64,000 bases of DNA, from NCBI RefSeq assembly GCF_014863405.1, contig NZ_JACZZA010000004.1, positions 124,001 through 188,000 of the forward strand, given 5' to 3'. This document shows positions 15,155-24,800 of this stretch, piece by piece. The stretch comes from Dyella acidiphila (GTDB taxonomy: Bacteria; Pseudomonadota; Gammaproteobacteria; Xanthomonadales; Rhodanobacteraceae). How positions within the stretch are numbered: position 1 is the stretch's first letter; each line of letters starts with the position of its first letter. The notes under the pieces were generated by a model that saw nothing but the letters and a program-made list of their open reading frames with translations, ran no database searches and was not told the DNA's origin. The position numbers and the translations under genes were made by a program.

Positions 15155-18100
15155 TCAGTGGCCGAGCAGTTCGATTTCAGCCAGGGCCGTATTGGCGCTA
15201 CCGTCGAAACGCAGGCGGTAATAGGCATGGGCCTGCGGTTGGGCGATGGCGAATGCGCGGGTCTGTTTCGCCCACGGGAAGTGCTCGCCCTGGCGGGTAT
15301 CCACGGTGGTCCAGTGCTGTCCGTCGTCGGAAGCTTCAAGCTTCCAGTTCGCCGGTGCGGCGGCCTGCGCGGCGGAGGTCAGCGTGTACATCGCCACGTT
15401 GTGCGGCTGGGTGAAGTGCCAGCCCACCGTCGGATGCGAGCCGGGCAGTTGCGCTTCGGTCTCGCTGGTGTGATCGAACAGCGCATTCACGTCGGACATG
15501 GCCGGATCGCTGCTGGCCTGTCCTGCACTGGGGCCGGCCAGGTCGCGCAGTGGCGATGGCTTGCCGCTGGTGGTGAGCGAGGGCGGCAGGGCCTGCACGT
15601 CGCTGCCCCAATGCGAGGGCTTCGGGCCCATCACGAAATCCAGCGTGGCGCCTTGTGCCAGCAAGGCGTGCGGCAAGGTGAGCTTGGTCCACGGCTGGCC
15701 GTTTACCTGCACGCTTTGCACGTAGCGATTGGTATCGCTGACCTGCGGTGCATTGATCACGATGTGCTTGCCGTTTTCCAGCGCGATATCCATATGCGGG
15801 AAATACGGTGCGCCAATGACGTATTCAGGCGTGCCCATGCGCAGCGGATAGAAGCCGGCGGCGCTGAACAGCCACCAGCCCGACATTTCGCCGTTGTCTT
15901 CGTCGCCCACATAGCCCTGGCCGATGCTGCTGCCTACATACAGGCGTGAAAGCACGTCGCGCACTTTGTCTTGCGCCTTCCACGGCTCGCCGGCGTAGTC
16001 GTACATGTAGATGATGTGATGCGAAGGCTGGTTGCTGTGGCCGTATTGGCCCATGCGCACGGCCTGCGCTTCGCGCATTTCGTGGATCGGTTCGCCATAG
16101 TCGCCGACGTGATAGATGCCGGGCGTGTTGAAGAACTGATCGAGCTTGGCGGCGAGCGCTTCGCGTCCGCCATACAGCGCCGCCAGGCCGGCACCGTCCT
16201 GCGGGGCATGGAAGGCCATGTTCCAGGCGTCGGTCTCGGTGTAGTCGCCGCCCCAGCGCATGGGATCGAAATCCTGCTTATCGAAGCGCCATTTGCCGTC
16301 GGCAGCGCGGCCGACAAAGAAGCCTACGTTCGGCTCGAACAAGTTGACGTAGTTCAGCGCACGATTGTGAAAGTAGGCCGCGTCGGTGAGGTACTGGCCG
16401 TGATAGGGATCGTGTGCGTCCTGTTGTGCGGCAAGCGTATCGGCCAGGTTGCCGATGGCGAAGTCGGCGATATAGCCGTCCATCGACCATGACAGGCCTT
16501 CCGCGATGCCGTCGTCGGTGTAGCCGTTGAAGATCGAGCGCTGCAGCCCCTTGCGGCCGGTGCCCTTGAGCGGGCTGACCACAGTGGCGTCCTTCAATGC
16601 CGCCTGATAGAACGACTGCACGTCGAAGTTGTGCACGCCCTTGAGCCACGCATCGGCAAACGCGACATCGGCGCTGGTGCCCACCATCAGGTCGGCATAG
16701 CCGGGCGAGGACCAGCGGGCGATCCAGCCGCCGTCGCGGTATTCCTGCACAAAGCCGTCGATCATCTCGCCGGCCTGCTTCGGGGTCAGCAGCGCATACA
16801 GCGGCCACGCGGTGCGGTAGGTATCCCAGAAGCCGTTGTTGACGAATACCTTGCCGTCGAGCACGCGGGCGCCGGTCTTGGTCGGTGTGTCGGCGGCGAC
16901 TGGCGGCGAGAACGGACTGGCATAGCGATACACCGGCTGTGCGGCGCTGCCAGTGTTTTCGAAGGCCGAGTTGGGGTACATCAGCAGGCGGTACATATTG
17001 GAGTACAGCGTGACCAACTCGCCCTGGCTGGCGCCTTGCACCTGCACGGTATCGAGCTGCTTGTCCCAGGTCTGCTGCGCGCGCTCGCGCACGCTGTCGA
17101 AGCTGTCGTTCGGCGCGATTTCCAGTGCGAGGTTGTGCTTGGCCTGTTCCAGGCTGATCAGCGAGGTGGCGATGCGCACGTTCACCGTCTTGGTCTTTGC
17201 GGTGTCGAAGCCGAACCAGGCGCTGACATGGTCGCGGCCTTCGCCGCTGAGGCGTCCGCTTTCGCTGACCGGCTGGTCGACCACCGCATAGAAGAACAAC
17301 CGCGTGGCGCCGGTGGAGAGATGACTCTTTACATCGGAATAGCCGCTGAAACTGCGGTGCGAGGGATCGAGCGTGATCGCGCCTTGATCGGTGCGGTTAT
17401 CGAATACCAGCTGCCCGCGCTGGCCGGGGAAGGTGAAGCGCAGCACGGCGGCGTGATCGGTAGGCGTCATTTCGCCGACGATGCCGTTGTCGAAGCTGAC
17501 CTTGTAATAGTGCGGATGCGCGATTTCGTTGGCGTGGCTGAAGCTGAGTGCGCGCGCTTCGCGATTGGCGCTGGGCGCACCGTTGGCCACCGCGGCCGGC
17601 ATCATCTGGAAAGTCTGGCGATCGCCCATCCACGGACTGGGCTCGTGCGAGAGCGAGAAGGCTTCCAGGCGCGGGCGGTTCTGCGCGTCGTTGCGCGACT
17701 GGTATTGGTACATCCAGTCGGAGCCCGCGTCGGTAACCGGGGTCCAGAAGTTGAAGCCGTGCGGCAGGGTAACCGCCGGAATATTGTTGCCGCGCGAGAA
17801 GGTATAGCCAGCGTTGGTGCCGCGCAGGATGTTGACGTCGTCGCTGGCATGCGCGTTGGCGGTTTCGCCGAGCGCCGGGCCGATGCGCAGATCATCCAGG
17901 AAGCCCTGGAACGATGCAGCCGGACCGTCATGCATCAGCACGATATGGCGGATGCGCTTGCCGGCGGCGAGCTTGCCCAGATCGATCGCCAGCCGGTTCC
18001 ATTGGTTGACATACAGGGTGCGGCTGGCGCCCAGCGCCTGCGCATTGGCGGCGATGCGGTGCTGGTCGCGTGCATCCAGCGCAGAAAGGCGCGAGCCGTC

Positions 18101-18514
18101 GTCGAAGATCAGGTCCACGGAAACGTAGGTAGCCGGATCCGCCAGATCGTTGGCGACGATGCAGGGAAACAGCAGATACGAGAGCTGCGTGTCGGCCTGC
18201 ACCGGCAAGTCGACATCGAACAAGGCGGCCTGCTGTTTGCCGGCCGCGGTGCCCTGGTAATGCAGCGAATGCAGGCCGCTGAACCCGACCCCGGGCTTGG
18301 CGCTATAGGCGTCATCGGCGGAGGGGCCGCCGGCAATGTTCACCTGGAACGACGCATCGGCCTTGCTCGCTAGCAGTGCAGGCTCGCCGGGTTCGAAGGA
18401 GCGATAGAAGGTGTCGCCGGTGCCGGCACAGGCGAGGCCGGCAAACATCGCCAGGCTGATAAAAAGCAGCTTGCGCTGCAGACGTACTGCGCTGGAACCT
18501 GCTGCGATATGCAT
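15155..18514 (-). CDS. GH92 family alpha-1,2-mannosidase-like glycosidase
   Basis: Exported glycoside hydrolase of family 92 (calcium-dependent exo-alpha-mannosidases), 1119 aa. It has an N-terminal signal peptide (LLFISLAMFAGLACA), an N-terminal beta-sandwich, then the (alpha/alpha)6 catalytic part with FWDTYRTAWPLY, YRDGGWIARWSSPGY, MVGTSADVAFADAW and the conserved GDEDNGEMSGWW. The final ~130 residues look like an F5/8-type-C (discoidin) carbohydrate-binding module. The ATG at 18514 is chosen over an upstream one because AGGGGTGA precedes it and the signal peptide follows directly. No other mannan-processing gene or paired TonB receptor is adjacent, so it is not in an obvious polysaccharide locus. 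Confidence 0.9.
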   Translation of the reverse strand: MHIAAGSSAVRLQRKLLFISLAMFAGLACAGTGDTFYRSFEPGEPALLASKADASFQVNIAGGPSADDAYSAKPGVGFSGLHSLHYQGTAAGKQQAALFDVDLPVQADTQLSYLLFPCIVANDLADPATYVSVDLIFDDGSRLSALDARDQHRIAANAQALGASRTLYVNQWNRLAIDLGKLAAGKRIRHIVLMHDGPAASFQGFLDDLRIGPALGETANAHASDDVNILRGTNAGYTFSRGNNIPAVTLPHGFNFWTPVTDAGSDWMYQYQSRNDAQNRPRLEAFSLSHEPSPWMGDRQTFQMMPAAVANGAPSANREARALSFSHANEIAHPHYYKVSFDNGIVGEMTPTDHAAVLRFTFPGQRGQLVFDNRTDQGAITLDPSHRSFSGYSDVKSHLSTGATRLFFYAVVDQPVSESGRLSGEGRDHVSAWFGFDTAKTKTVNVRIATSLISLEQAKHNLALEIAPNDSFDSVRERAQQTWDKQLDTVQVQGASQGELVTLYSNMYRLLMYPNSAFENTGSAAQPVYRYASPFSPPVAADTPTKTGARVLDGKVFVNNGFWDTYRTAWPLYALLTPKQAGEMIDGFVQEYRDGGWIARWSSPGYADLMVGTSADVAFADAWLKGVHNFDVQSFYQAALKDATVVSPLKGTGRKGLQRSIFNGYTDDGIAEGLSWSMDGYIADFAIGNLADTLAAQQDAHDPYHGQYLTDAAYFHNRALNYVNLFEPNVGFFVGRAADGKWRFDKQDFDPMRWGGDYTETDAWNMAFHAPQDGAGLAALYGGREALAAKLDQFFNTPGIYHVGDYGEPIHEMREAQAVRMGQYGHSNQPSHHIIYMYDYAGEPWKAQDKVRDVLSRLYVGSSIGQGYVGDEDNGEMSGWWLFSAAGFYPLRMGTPEYVIGAPYFPHMDIALENGKHIVINAPQVSDTNRYVQSVQVNGQPWTKLTLPHALLAQGATLDFVMGPKPSHWGSDVQALPPSLTTSGKPSPLRDLAGPSAGQASSDPAMSDVNALFDHTSETEAQLPGSHPTVGWHFTQPHNVAMYTLTSAAQAAAPANWKLEASDDGQHWTTVDTRQGEHFPWAKQTRAFAIAQPQAHAYYRLRFDGSANTALAEIELLGH

Positions 18515-18881
18515 CGTGTCACCCCTGTGGGTCGTGCCGGGCATGGCCGGCATGCGCCGAAGGCTGGATTTGAATCGATCTAAATCAGCACTGTCAAACC
18601 GCAGTGCAGCACGCTTGCGGGCGCTGCGGGCCGGATGTTTGACTAGGCGGCTTGTATTGCGCGCAGACCGTGTTGTCGATTCGCGCGAGGCTCGTTCGAC
18701 GCATCCTGTAAGAACACCCGATTCACCGCCTCGTCGCCGTCCGTCATCCCAGCGAAAGCTGGGATCCAGTGCCTTCGATGCACACAGACACTGGATCCCC
18801 GCTTTCGCCGGGATGACGAGTAAAACAGAGCGGTGCGCGGTGCCAAGTAACGGAATCCCCTATTCACCTGACGGAGCAATC
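18515..18881. other. Divergent intergenic region, 367 bases
   Basis: Lies between the divergent GH92 and DHA2 transporter genes and must hold both promoters. Apart from the family D repeat at 18742-18818 and the ribosome site GGAG at 18873-18876, nothing specific is recognised. Confidence 0.6.
18742..18818. repeat. Family D ERIC-like palindrome, copy 1
   Basis: CGTCATCCCAGCGAAAGCTG ... CGCTTTCGCCGGGATGACG are inverted arms, with an inner GGATCCAGT/ACTGGATCC pair. This GTCATTCC/GGAATGAC type of intergenic repeat is widespread in proteobacteria. Related elements lie near 47712 and 53191. Confidence 0.85.
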
Positions 18882-20333
18882 ATGACCACTGCTGCACATG
18901 TTTCCATGCACCCCGATCGCCGCTGGCTGGCGCTGATCGTGCTGTGCATGGGCGTACTGATGATCGTGCTGGATACCACCATCGTTAACGTGGCGCTGCC
19001 CTCGATCAAGACCGACCTGCAATTTGGCGATACCGCGCTGGCCTGGGTGGTGAATGCGTACATGCTTACCTATGGCGGGTTCCTGTTACTGGGCGGCCGG
19101 CTGGGCGACTTGTACGGGCATCGCCGCCTGTTTCTGCTCGGCATCGGCGTGTTTACGCTGGCCTCGCTGGCCTGCGGCATGTCTACCTCGCAGGCGGCGC
19201 TGGTGGTGGCGCGCAGTGTGCAGGGCCTGGGCGGCGCGGTGGTGACCGCGGTGGCGTTGTCGCTGATCATGGATCTGTTTACCGATGCGGCCGATCGCGC
19301 CAAGGCGATGGGCGTGTATGGCTTCGTCTGCGCCGGTGGCGGCAGCCTGGGCGCGATGCTGGGCGGCGTGCTGACCAGCAGCCTGAGCTGGCATTGGGTG
19401 TTCCTGGTGAATCTGCCGATCGGCATTGCCGTGGTGCTGGCCTCGTTGCGCCTGCTGCCGGCGGCGCCGGGCACGGCCACCTCGCGCCATCTGGATGCAT
19501 GGGGCGCGATTACGGTGACGGCGGCCTTGATGCTGGCGGTCTACGCCGTGGTCAACGGCAACCAGGTCGGCTGGCTGACCACGCGCACCCTGGGCGAACT
19601 GGCCGCGGCGGTGCTGCTGCTGGCGATCTTCTTGTGGACCGAAGCGCGCGTGCAGGTGCCGCTGATGCCGCTGCGCCTGTTCAAGCTGCGCAATCTGGTG
19701 GTGTCCAATATCGTGGGTGTGCTGTGGGCGGCGGCGATGTTTGCCTGGTTCTTCCTGTCGGCGCTGTATATGCAGCTGGTGCTGGGCTATGCGCCGGTGG
19801 AAGTGGGGCTGGCGTTCCTGCCGGCGAACCTGATCATGGCGCTGTTCTCGCTGGGCATCTCGGCCAAGCTGGTGATGCGCTTCGGCATCCGCCGTCCGCT
19901 GGCGGTCGGCCTGGCATTCGCGGCCTGCGGCTTGCTGCTGTTCTCGCGTGCGCCGGAGCACGGCCATTTCCTCACCGACATCCTGCCCGGCATGTTGCTG
20001 CTCGGCGTGGGTGCGGGCGTGGCCTTCAATCCGGTGCTGCTGGCGGCGATGAGCGATGTGGGGCCGTCCGAATCGGGCCTGGCCTCCGGCGTGGTGAACA
20101 CGGCTTTCATGATGGGCGGCGCGCTGGGGCTGGCGGTGCTGGCCAGCCTTGCTTCCTGGCGCACGCAGGTGCTGAGTGCCGCCGGCAGCAGTCCGGCGCT
20201 GGCGCTCACCGGCGGGTATCAGTCGGCGTTTCTGGTCGGCGCCTGTTTTGCGGCACTGGGTGCGGTACTCGGTGGCTGGTTGTTGCGTACGCGTCAGGCA
20301 GCGGCTGCGCAGCAGCCGGCCGTGGCGCACTGA
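18882..20333 (+). CDS. DHA2 family MFS drug efflux transporter
   Basis: Proton-driven efflux pump of the EmrB/QacA (DHA2, 14-helix) type, 483 aa, in the inner membrane. Signatures are motif D1 LDTTIVNVALP in helix 1, the loop 2-3 motif GGRLGDLYGHRR, and a motif C-like GAMLGGVL in the fifth helix. The ATG at 18882 follows an ACGGAGCAATC ribosome site; upstream in-frame codons pass through the family D repeat and are not coding. It has no partner membrane-fusion protein or regulator beside it. A DUF899 gene follows 25 bases downstream on the same strand and is probably co-transcribed. The substrate cannot be told from sequence. Confidence 0.9.
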   Translation: MTTAAHVSMHPDRRWLALIVLCMGVLMIVLDTTIVNVALPSIKTDLQFGDTALAWVVNAYMLTYGGFLLLGGRLGDLYGHRRLFLLGIGVFTLASLACGMSTSQAALVVARSVQGLGGAVVTAVALSLIMDLFTDAADRAKAMGVYGFVCAGGGSLGAMLGGVLTSSLSWHWVFLVNLPIGIAVVLASLRLLPAAPGTATSRHLDAWGAITVTAALMLAVYAVVNGNQVGWLTTRTLGELAAAVLLLAIFLWTEARVQVPLMPLRLFKLRNLVVSNIVGVLWAAAMFAWFFLSALYMQLVLGYAPVEVGLAFLPANLIMALFSLGISAKLVMRFGIRRPLAVGLAFAACGLLLFSRAPEHGHFLTDILPGMLLLGVGAGVAFNPVLLAAMSDVGPSESGLASGVVNTAFMMGGALGLAVLASLASWRTQVLSAAGSSPALALTGGYQSAFLVGACFAALGAVLGGWLLRTRQAAAAQQPAVAH

Positions 20334-20358
20334 AATCTGTCTACAACGGGAGATCGTG

Positions 20359-21129
20359 ATGAAGCATGAAGTCGTGTCGCGCGAAGCATGGCTGGCTGCA
20401 CGCCGTGATCTGCTGGCCAGGGAGAAGGCGCATATGCGGCAAGGCGATCAGCTCAATGCCGAGTTGCGCGCCTTGCCCTGGGTAAAAGTCGAAAAGGACT
20501 ATGCATTCGACAGCCCGAACGGCAGCGTGAGCCTGTCGGATTTGTTCGCAGGCCGCAGCCAGCTGTTCGTCAAGCACCACATGCTCAGCCCCGGCCAGCA
20601 GCATTACTGCGTGGGCTGTGCGCTGGAGGTGGATCATCTGCGCGGCATCCTGGTGCATTTGCAGCACCACGATGTTTCCTATGTGGCGATTGCGCGTGCG
20701 CCGATCGACGAGATCGAACTATTACGTCGGCGCATGGGCTGGCAGTTTCCCTTCGTATCGTCGTATCGCAGCGACTTCAACTATGACTTCCATGTCTCGT
20801 TCCGGCCGGAAGACGTGCAGGCGGGCAGGGCGATGTACAACTTCCGTCCGACGTCGACGGAAATGGAAGATCTGTCCGGCGATAGCGTGTTCTACAAGGA
20901 TGAGCACGGCGATATTTTCCACACCTACTCGTCGTTTGGACGCGGCGGTGAGCGCTATCTCGGCATCTACGGTTTTCTTGATGTGATGCCGAAGGGGCGC
21001 GCCGAAGATGGCCCGTATCACGCACTCGGCGATTGGGCGCGCCTGCACGATAGCTATGGCAGCGGCGATACGGTGGAGCAGAGCGGCCGCCAGCGCAGCG
21101 GCGATTGCACCTGCACGCCCTCCGGTTGA
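20359..21129 (+). CDS. DUF899 thioredoxin-fold protein
   Basis: Cytoplasmic protein of 256 aa of the DUF899 family, with a thioredoxin-like fold of unknown biochemical role. The sequence shows the family features: an N-terminal helical part (SREAWLAARRDLLAREKAH), LPWVKVEKDYAFDSPNG, the central YCVGCALEVDHL in the position of a thioredoxin active loop, FPFVSSYRSDFNYDF, and the C-terminal DEHGDIFHTYSSFGRG plus WARLHD. The ATG at 20359 follows CGGGAGAT. The C-terminus is extended by a Cys-containing tail (GDCTCTPSG). It sits 25 bases downstream of the DHA2 pump, so the pair may form a small stress or export operon. Confidence 0.85.
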   Translation: MKHEVVSREAWLAARRDLLAREKAHMRQGDQLNAELRALPWVKVEKDYAFDSPNGSVSLSDLFAGRSQLFVKHHMLSPGQQHYCVGCALEVDHLRGILVHLQHHDVSYVAIARAPIDEIELLRRRMGWQFPFVSSYRSDFNYDFHVSFRPEDVQAGRAMYNFRPTSTEMEDLSGDSVFYKDEHGDIFHTYSSFGRGGERYLGIYGFLDVMPKGRAEDGPYHALGDWARLHDSYGSGDTVEQSGRQRSGDCTCTPSG

Positions 21130-21246
21130 GGCGGTAAAGGCGGCGGCGCGTTGCCCGACTTGGATTGTCTTGATATTCCCGGTGACCTTGGTCGGCGTGA
21201 TGACAATGGCGCCCCATGGCGATACGCCGGATACAAGGCCAATAGC

Positions 21247-21738
21247 ATGGGCAACCGCATTTGTGAGCGCACGCGAGTGACATTGCTCGATGATCATCCG
21301 CTCGTCCTGCATGCGCTGGCCGCCTTGCTGGAAGAGACGCAACGGGTGAGCGTGGTGCAGAGTTTCAGCAGTAGCCGGGATCTGCTGGAGGCATTGCCGA
21401 CGCTGCAGACCGATGTGCTGGTGATGGATTATTCGCTGGCGCCCGGCGATCTCTACGGCGTGAGCCTGCTGCGCACCCTGCGCCAGCGCTTTCCCGCGCT
21501 GGAGATCCTGGTGATATCCGGCCATGGCAGCGCATTGACCGCGACGCTGTCGATGCGCTCCGGCGCGCGCGGCTTTGTCTACAAGACACAGCCGGTGGAC
21601 GATTGGATCGAGGCTATTTTTGCTGTTGCCGCACACCAACGCTACGTCGGTACCGTACCTGCGCGGGAACTCGAGCAGACCGCCGGTGCCCTCGTGCGCG
21701 ATCGCTCCATCTCCCAATGCGCCGCATTCATGCCGTAG
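21247..21738 (+). pseudogene. Receiver-only response regulator, output domain lost
   Basis: Protein of 163 aa with a complete CheY-like receiver: acidic pair D15-D16 in LLDDHPLVL, phosphoacceptor D61 in LVMDYSLAP, and K113 in GFVYKTQP. It resembles NarL/RcsB-type regulators, including the gene at 57424. The C-terminal LuxR helix-turn-helix expected after residue ~150 is absent. The frame ends after RDRSISQCAAFMP, six bases before a family C repeat, and no remnant of the missing domain is seen before tamB. Probably a truncated gene, though a functional single-domain regulator is possible. The ATG at 21247 has AAGG eight bases upstream. Confidence 0.7.
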
Positions 21739-21744
21739 TGCATG

Positions 21745-21840
21745 CGTAGGTTGGGTTAGCGCAGCGTAACCCAACGATCTCTCTTCGTAGCGACATCGTT
21801 GGGTTACCCCCGATCAAGTCCGGGGGGTAACCCAACCTAC
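21745..21840. repeat. Family C palindromic repeat, copy 2
   Basis: The left half is like copies 1 and 3 (GTAGGTTGGGTTAGCGCAGC). The right half has a different loop, CCCCCGATCAAGTCCGGGGGG, between GGGTTA and TAACCC arms. The tamB stop codon (TAG on the minus strand, 21837-21839) lies inside the right arm, and the truncated response regulator ends just before the left arm. Confidence 0.9.
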
Positions 21841-24800
21841 TTCTCAACGCGATAGTTGAAGCTTGCGCGATTGAAGTCCGTCGCATTCTGCGCCTCGAAA
21901 TTCCAGCGCCGGCTCAAGTGATAACGCAAGGTAATCACATCGCCCGGATCAAACAGGCCCACGCCGTAGCTCAGGTACAAGCGCGGCGACAGATACTTGC
22001 CGACGGTGAAGGCGGAGTTGCCGTTGAGCGCATCGTTGCTGGAGACGCCGATATCGTCGATGCCCAGCTTGCTGCCGATGCCCTTGGCCAGCAGGTTGCC
22101 GGTGTATGAACCCAGCGCCTGCGCCGCGGCATTGACCTTGCTGCCGTCGGCACCCGAGGCCTGCGACAGCGGCTTGCCCGTCACCAGGTAGGAGAGTGCG
22201 TCGGACTGGTCCATGGTCGGATTGGAGAACACGCTGAGCACTGGACGCTGCGCGGTGCCGGTGATCTGCAAGCCCACCTGCTGACCTTGGTCGATGGTGG
22301 CGTTGGGCGTAAGGCTGCGCAGTGCGCGGATGCTCAGGCCGGGGTTATCGATCGGCGTGCTGGCGAACAACAGCTGGCCCTGCTGGATCTGCAGGTTCTG
22401 CCCATAAGCTTTGTAAGTGCCGTTGACGGTGATCTGGCCTTGTCCGGTGGTATCGCGGCCGGGACGTTCGTCGACGGTGACGATGCCGCTCAGGCGTCCA
22501 TCCAGGCCCATGCCGACCAGATGGGCTTTCGGTCCCAGATCCAGCTTGATCGATGCAGTGATCGGCATCGATCCGCTGCCCGCTGGTTGCTGTGGCTGAT
22601 CGACGATCACGATATCGGGCGAAGCCTTGTTGACGCCGTTGCCGGGCAGCTTGTCGAGATTGACGTCGGCGCTGTCCAGCCGCACCGAGCCGCTGGCATG
22701 GATGCCTTGGGCATCGCGCAGTACCAGCACATCGGGCGAGATGGCGACCTTGGCTGCGGGAATATCGACGGCGGTAAAGCCGCTGCCTTTGAGCGTGATG
22801 CGCGTAGGCGTCTGCGCATCGAGGCCGGCCACGCCATCGATCGCCAGCGCGCCTTTGCCCGATTGCACGCTGCCGTGCACGCTGAGCTGCTGCGTGGTGG
22901 CGGCGCTGAGCGAGAGCTTGCCGTCGGTGAGCTTGAGACCGGCATCGGGCACTTCCGCGGCGAAGCCATCGACGCCGGCCTGGCCGGTGACGGTGGGTTC
23001 GGTCAGCGTGCCGCCGAGCTTGAAGTCGCCGTTGAGGCGTCCTTTCACATTGGCCAGCGAGTCGGTGAACAGCGTGATGAAGGCGATATTGTCCAACTGC
23101 AGGCCGACGTCGCCGCTCAGCGTCTGTTGCGCGCCGGTGATGCTGGCTTGTCCGTTCAGACGTCCATGGCCGTTGAGTGCTGCGCGCAGGCTGATCTGCT
23201 GATTGCCCGGCGCCAGCTTGGCGTTCAAGGCCAGATCGGTGTAGCTCAACACCGGCTGGTCGGGATGCTCGTTATAGGTAAAGCGGCCTTGCGCGGAAGT
23301 GATCGAGGCATTGCCGGTAAGCACGCCCGCGGCATTGCGATGCAGCTTGCCGTTGCCTTCCAGCGTGCCCTGCGCACTGAACGGCACGCTGGCGTTGCCG
23401 GCGGCATCGGCAATCAGGGTCAGCGGCACGGCGTGCAGCTGATAGCTCGCATCGAGATTGCCGCCCTGGTCGTAGTCGGCGCTCAGGCATAGCAGCGGAT
23501 CGCCGGCGGTAAGGCAAAGTTGCGTCATGCTCGCACTGCCATGATTCCAGCCCAGGCGTGCCGCCTGCTGCAGATGCCAGCGCGGCATGCCGGACAGATC
23601 CAGCGACAGCATGCTCAGGCTGCCGTTCCAGTCCTGGCCTTTCAATGCGCCGTTCAAGGCCAGCGCGATCGACAAGGGCTGGCCTTGCGCATCGAGCGTG
23701 AGTTGATGCTGCGCCGACGTGCCCTGGCCATTGAGCTGGATCTGGCGGAAGGTGAGGCCGCCGAGTTGCGCACCGCTTGCTGCCACGGCGAGTTTTCCGC
23801 CCGGCTTGCTGATATCGGGAAGATCCGCCTGCAGGTGCAACTGCGCGATGTGCTGCTCCTGCCATGTCAGCGACTGGCCCTGCAGCGTGCCGCTGACAGC
23901 AAGCCCGGGCAGCTTGCCGCGCACGCGGAACTGGCCGTTCAACTGGCCGCCCGATTGCGGCAGCCAGTCGCCGAGCGAGGCGATGGCCAGCGTGAGATCG
24001 GCATCGTTGCTGCTGCCGGGACGCGCCAGCAGCTTGATGGTGCTGTTGCCCGAAGCGAGCTCCAGCGTGCCGTCGACGACTTGATCCGGTGCCAGGTGCA
24101 GGTGTCCGTTGCCACGCAGCGGCCGCTGGCGCAACTGGCCATCGAGCTTGCGCAGGTCCAGCGTGGCATCCGGATGATCCTGCACCAGCTTGCCTTGCGT
24201 GCCGAAGTCGGCATTCAGCAGCCCCGGCCAACCGGCAAACAGTTGGCCGGGATCGAGCTTGTCGGCCTTGGCCTGCAGTTGCCAGGCGAGTGCGGGCTGC
24301 AGGGTGAGTGTGCCCTCGGCTGTGAAGTTGCCTTGTGGCTGGCGCAGGCTGAGCGTGTGCAGCTGGATCTGCTGCGGGGTGCCATCGAGATTCAAGGCCA
24401 GCGCGGCGAGTTTGTCCGGCGGTCCGATGCTGACCTCGCCTTCGGCGTGGTACTGCTCGGCGCTGCCTTTTGCGTTGAGCTGGCCATGACTGCGCAATAC
24501 CTGGCCGGCCAGCGTGGCAGGCAGCTCTACATCCTTCCAGTCGAGCGCGAGCTGCGCGCTGAGCGGATGCGCATCCCATTGCACGGTGCCGGCCGCATGC
24601 AGCTGGCCTTTGACTTGCGGCGAGGCAAGTTGCAGCGTCTGCAGGGTAAGGGTCTTGAAGTCCTTGTCGAAGCCGGCCTGCAGAGGTTGCAGCAGCAGGC
24701 GGTAGTCGTTGAGATCCAGTTCGCCGTTCACGCTGCCGCGGTATTGATCGCCGCTGCCTTGCAGCGTGGCGCCGAGACGGGTGATCGAGCTGCTGCCGAG

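Noticed and set aside
18411-18881. N-terminal extension of the DHA2 transporter
   Set aside because: The upstream in-frame codons read through the GH92 start region and the family D repeat; the real start has a ribosome site at 18873.
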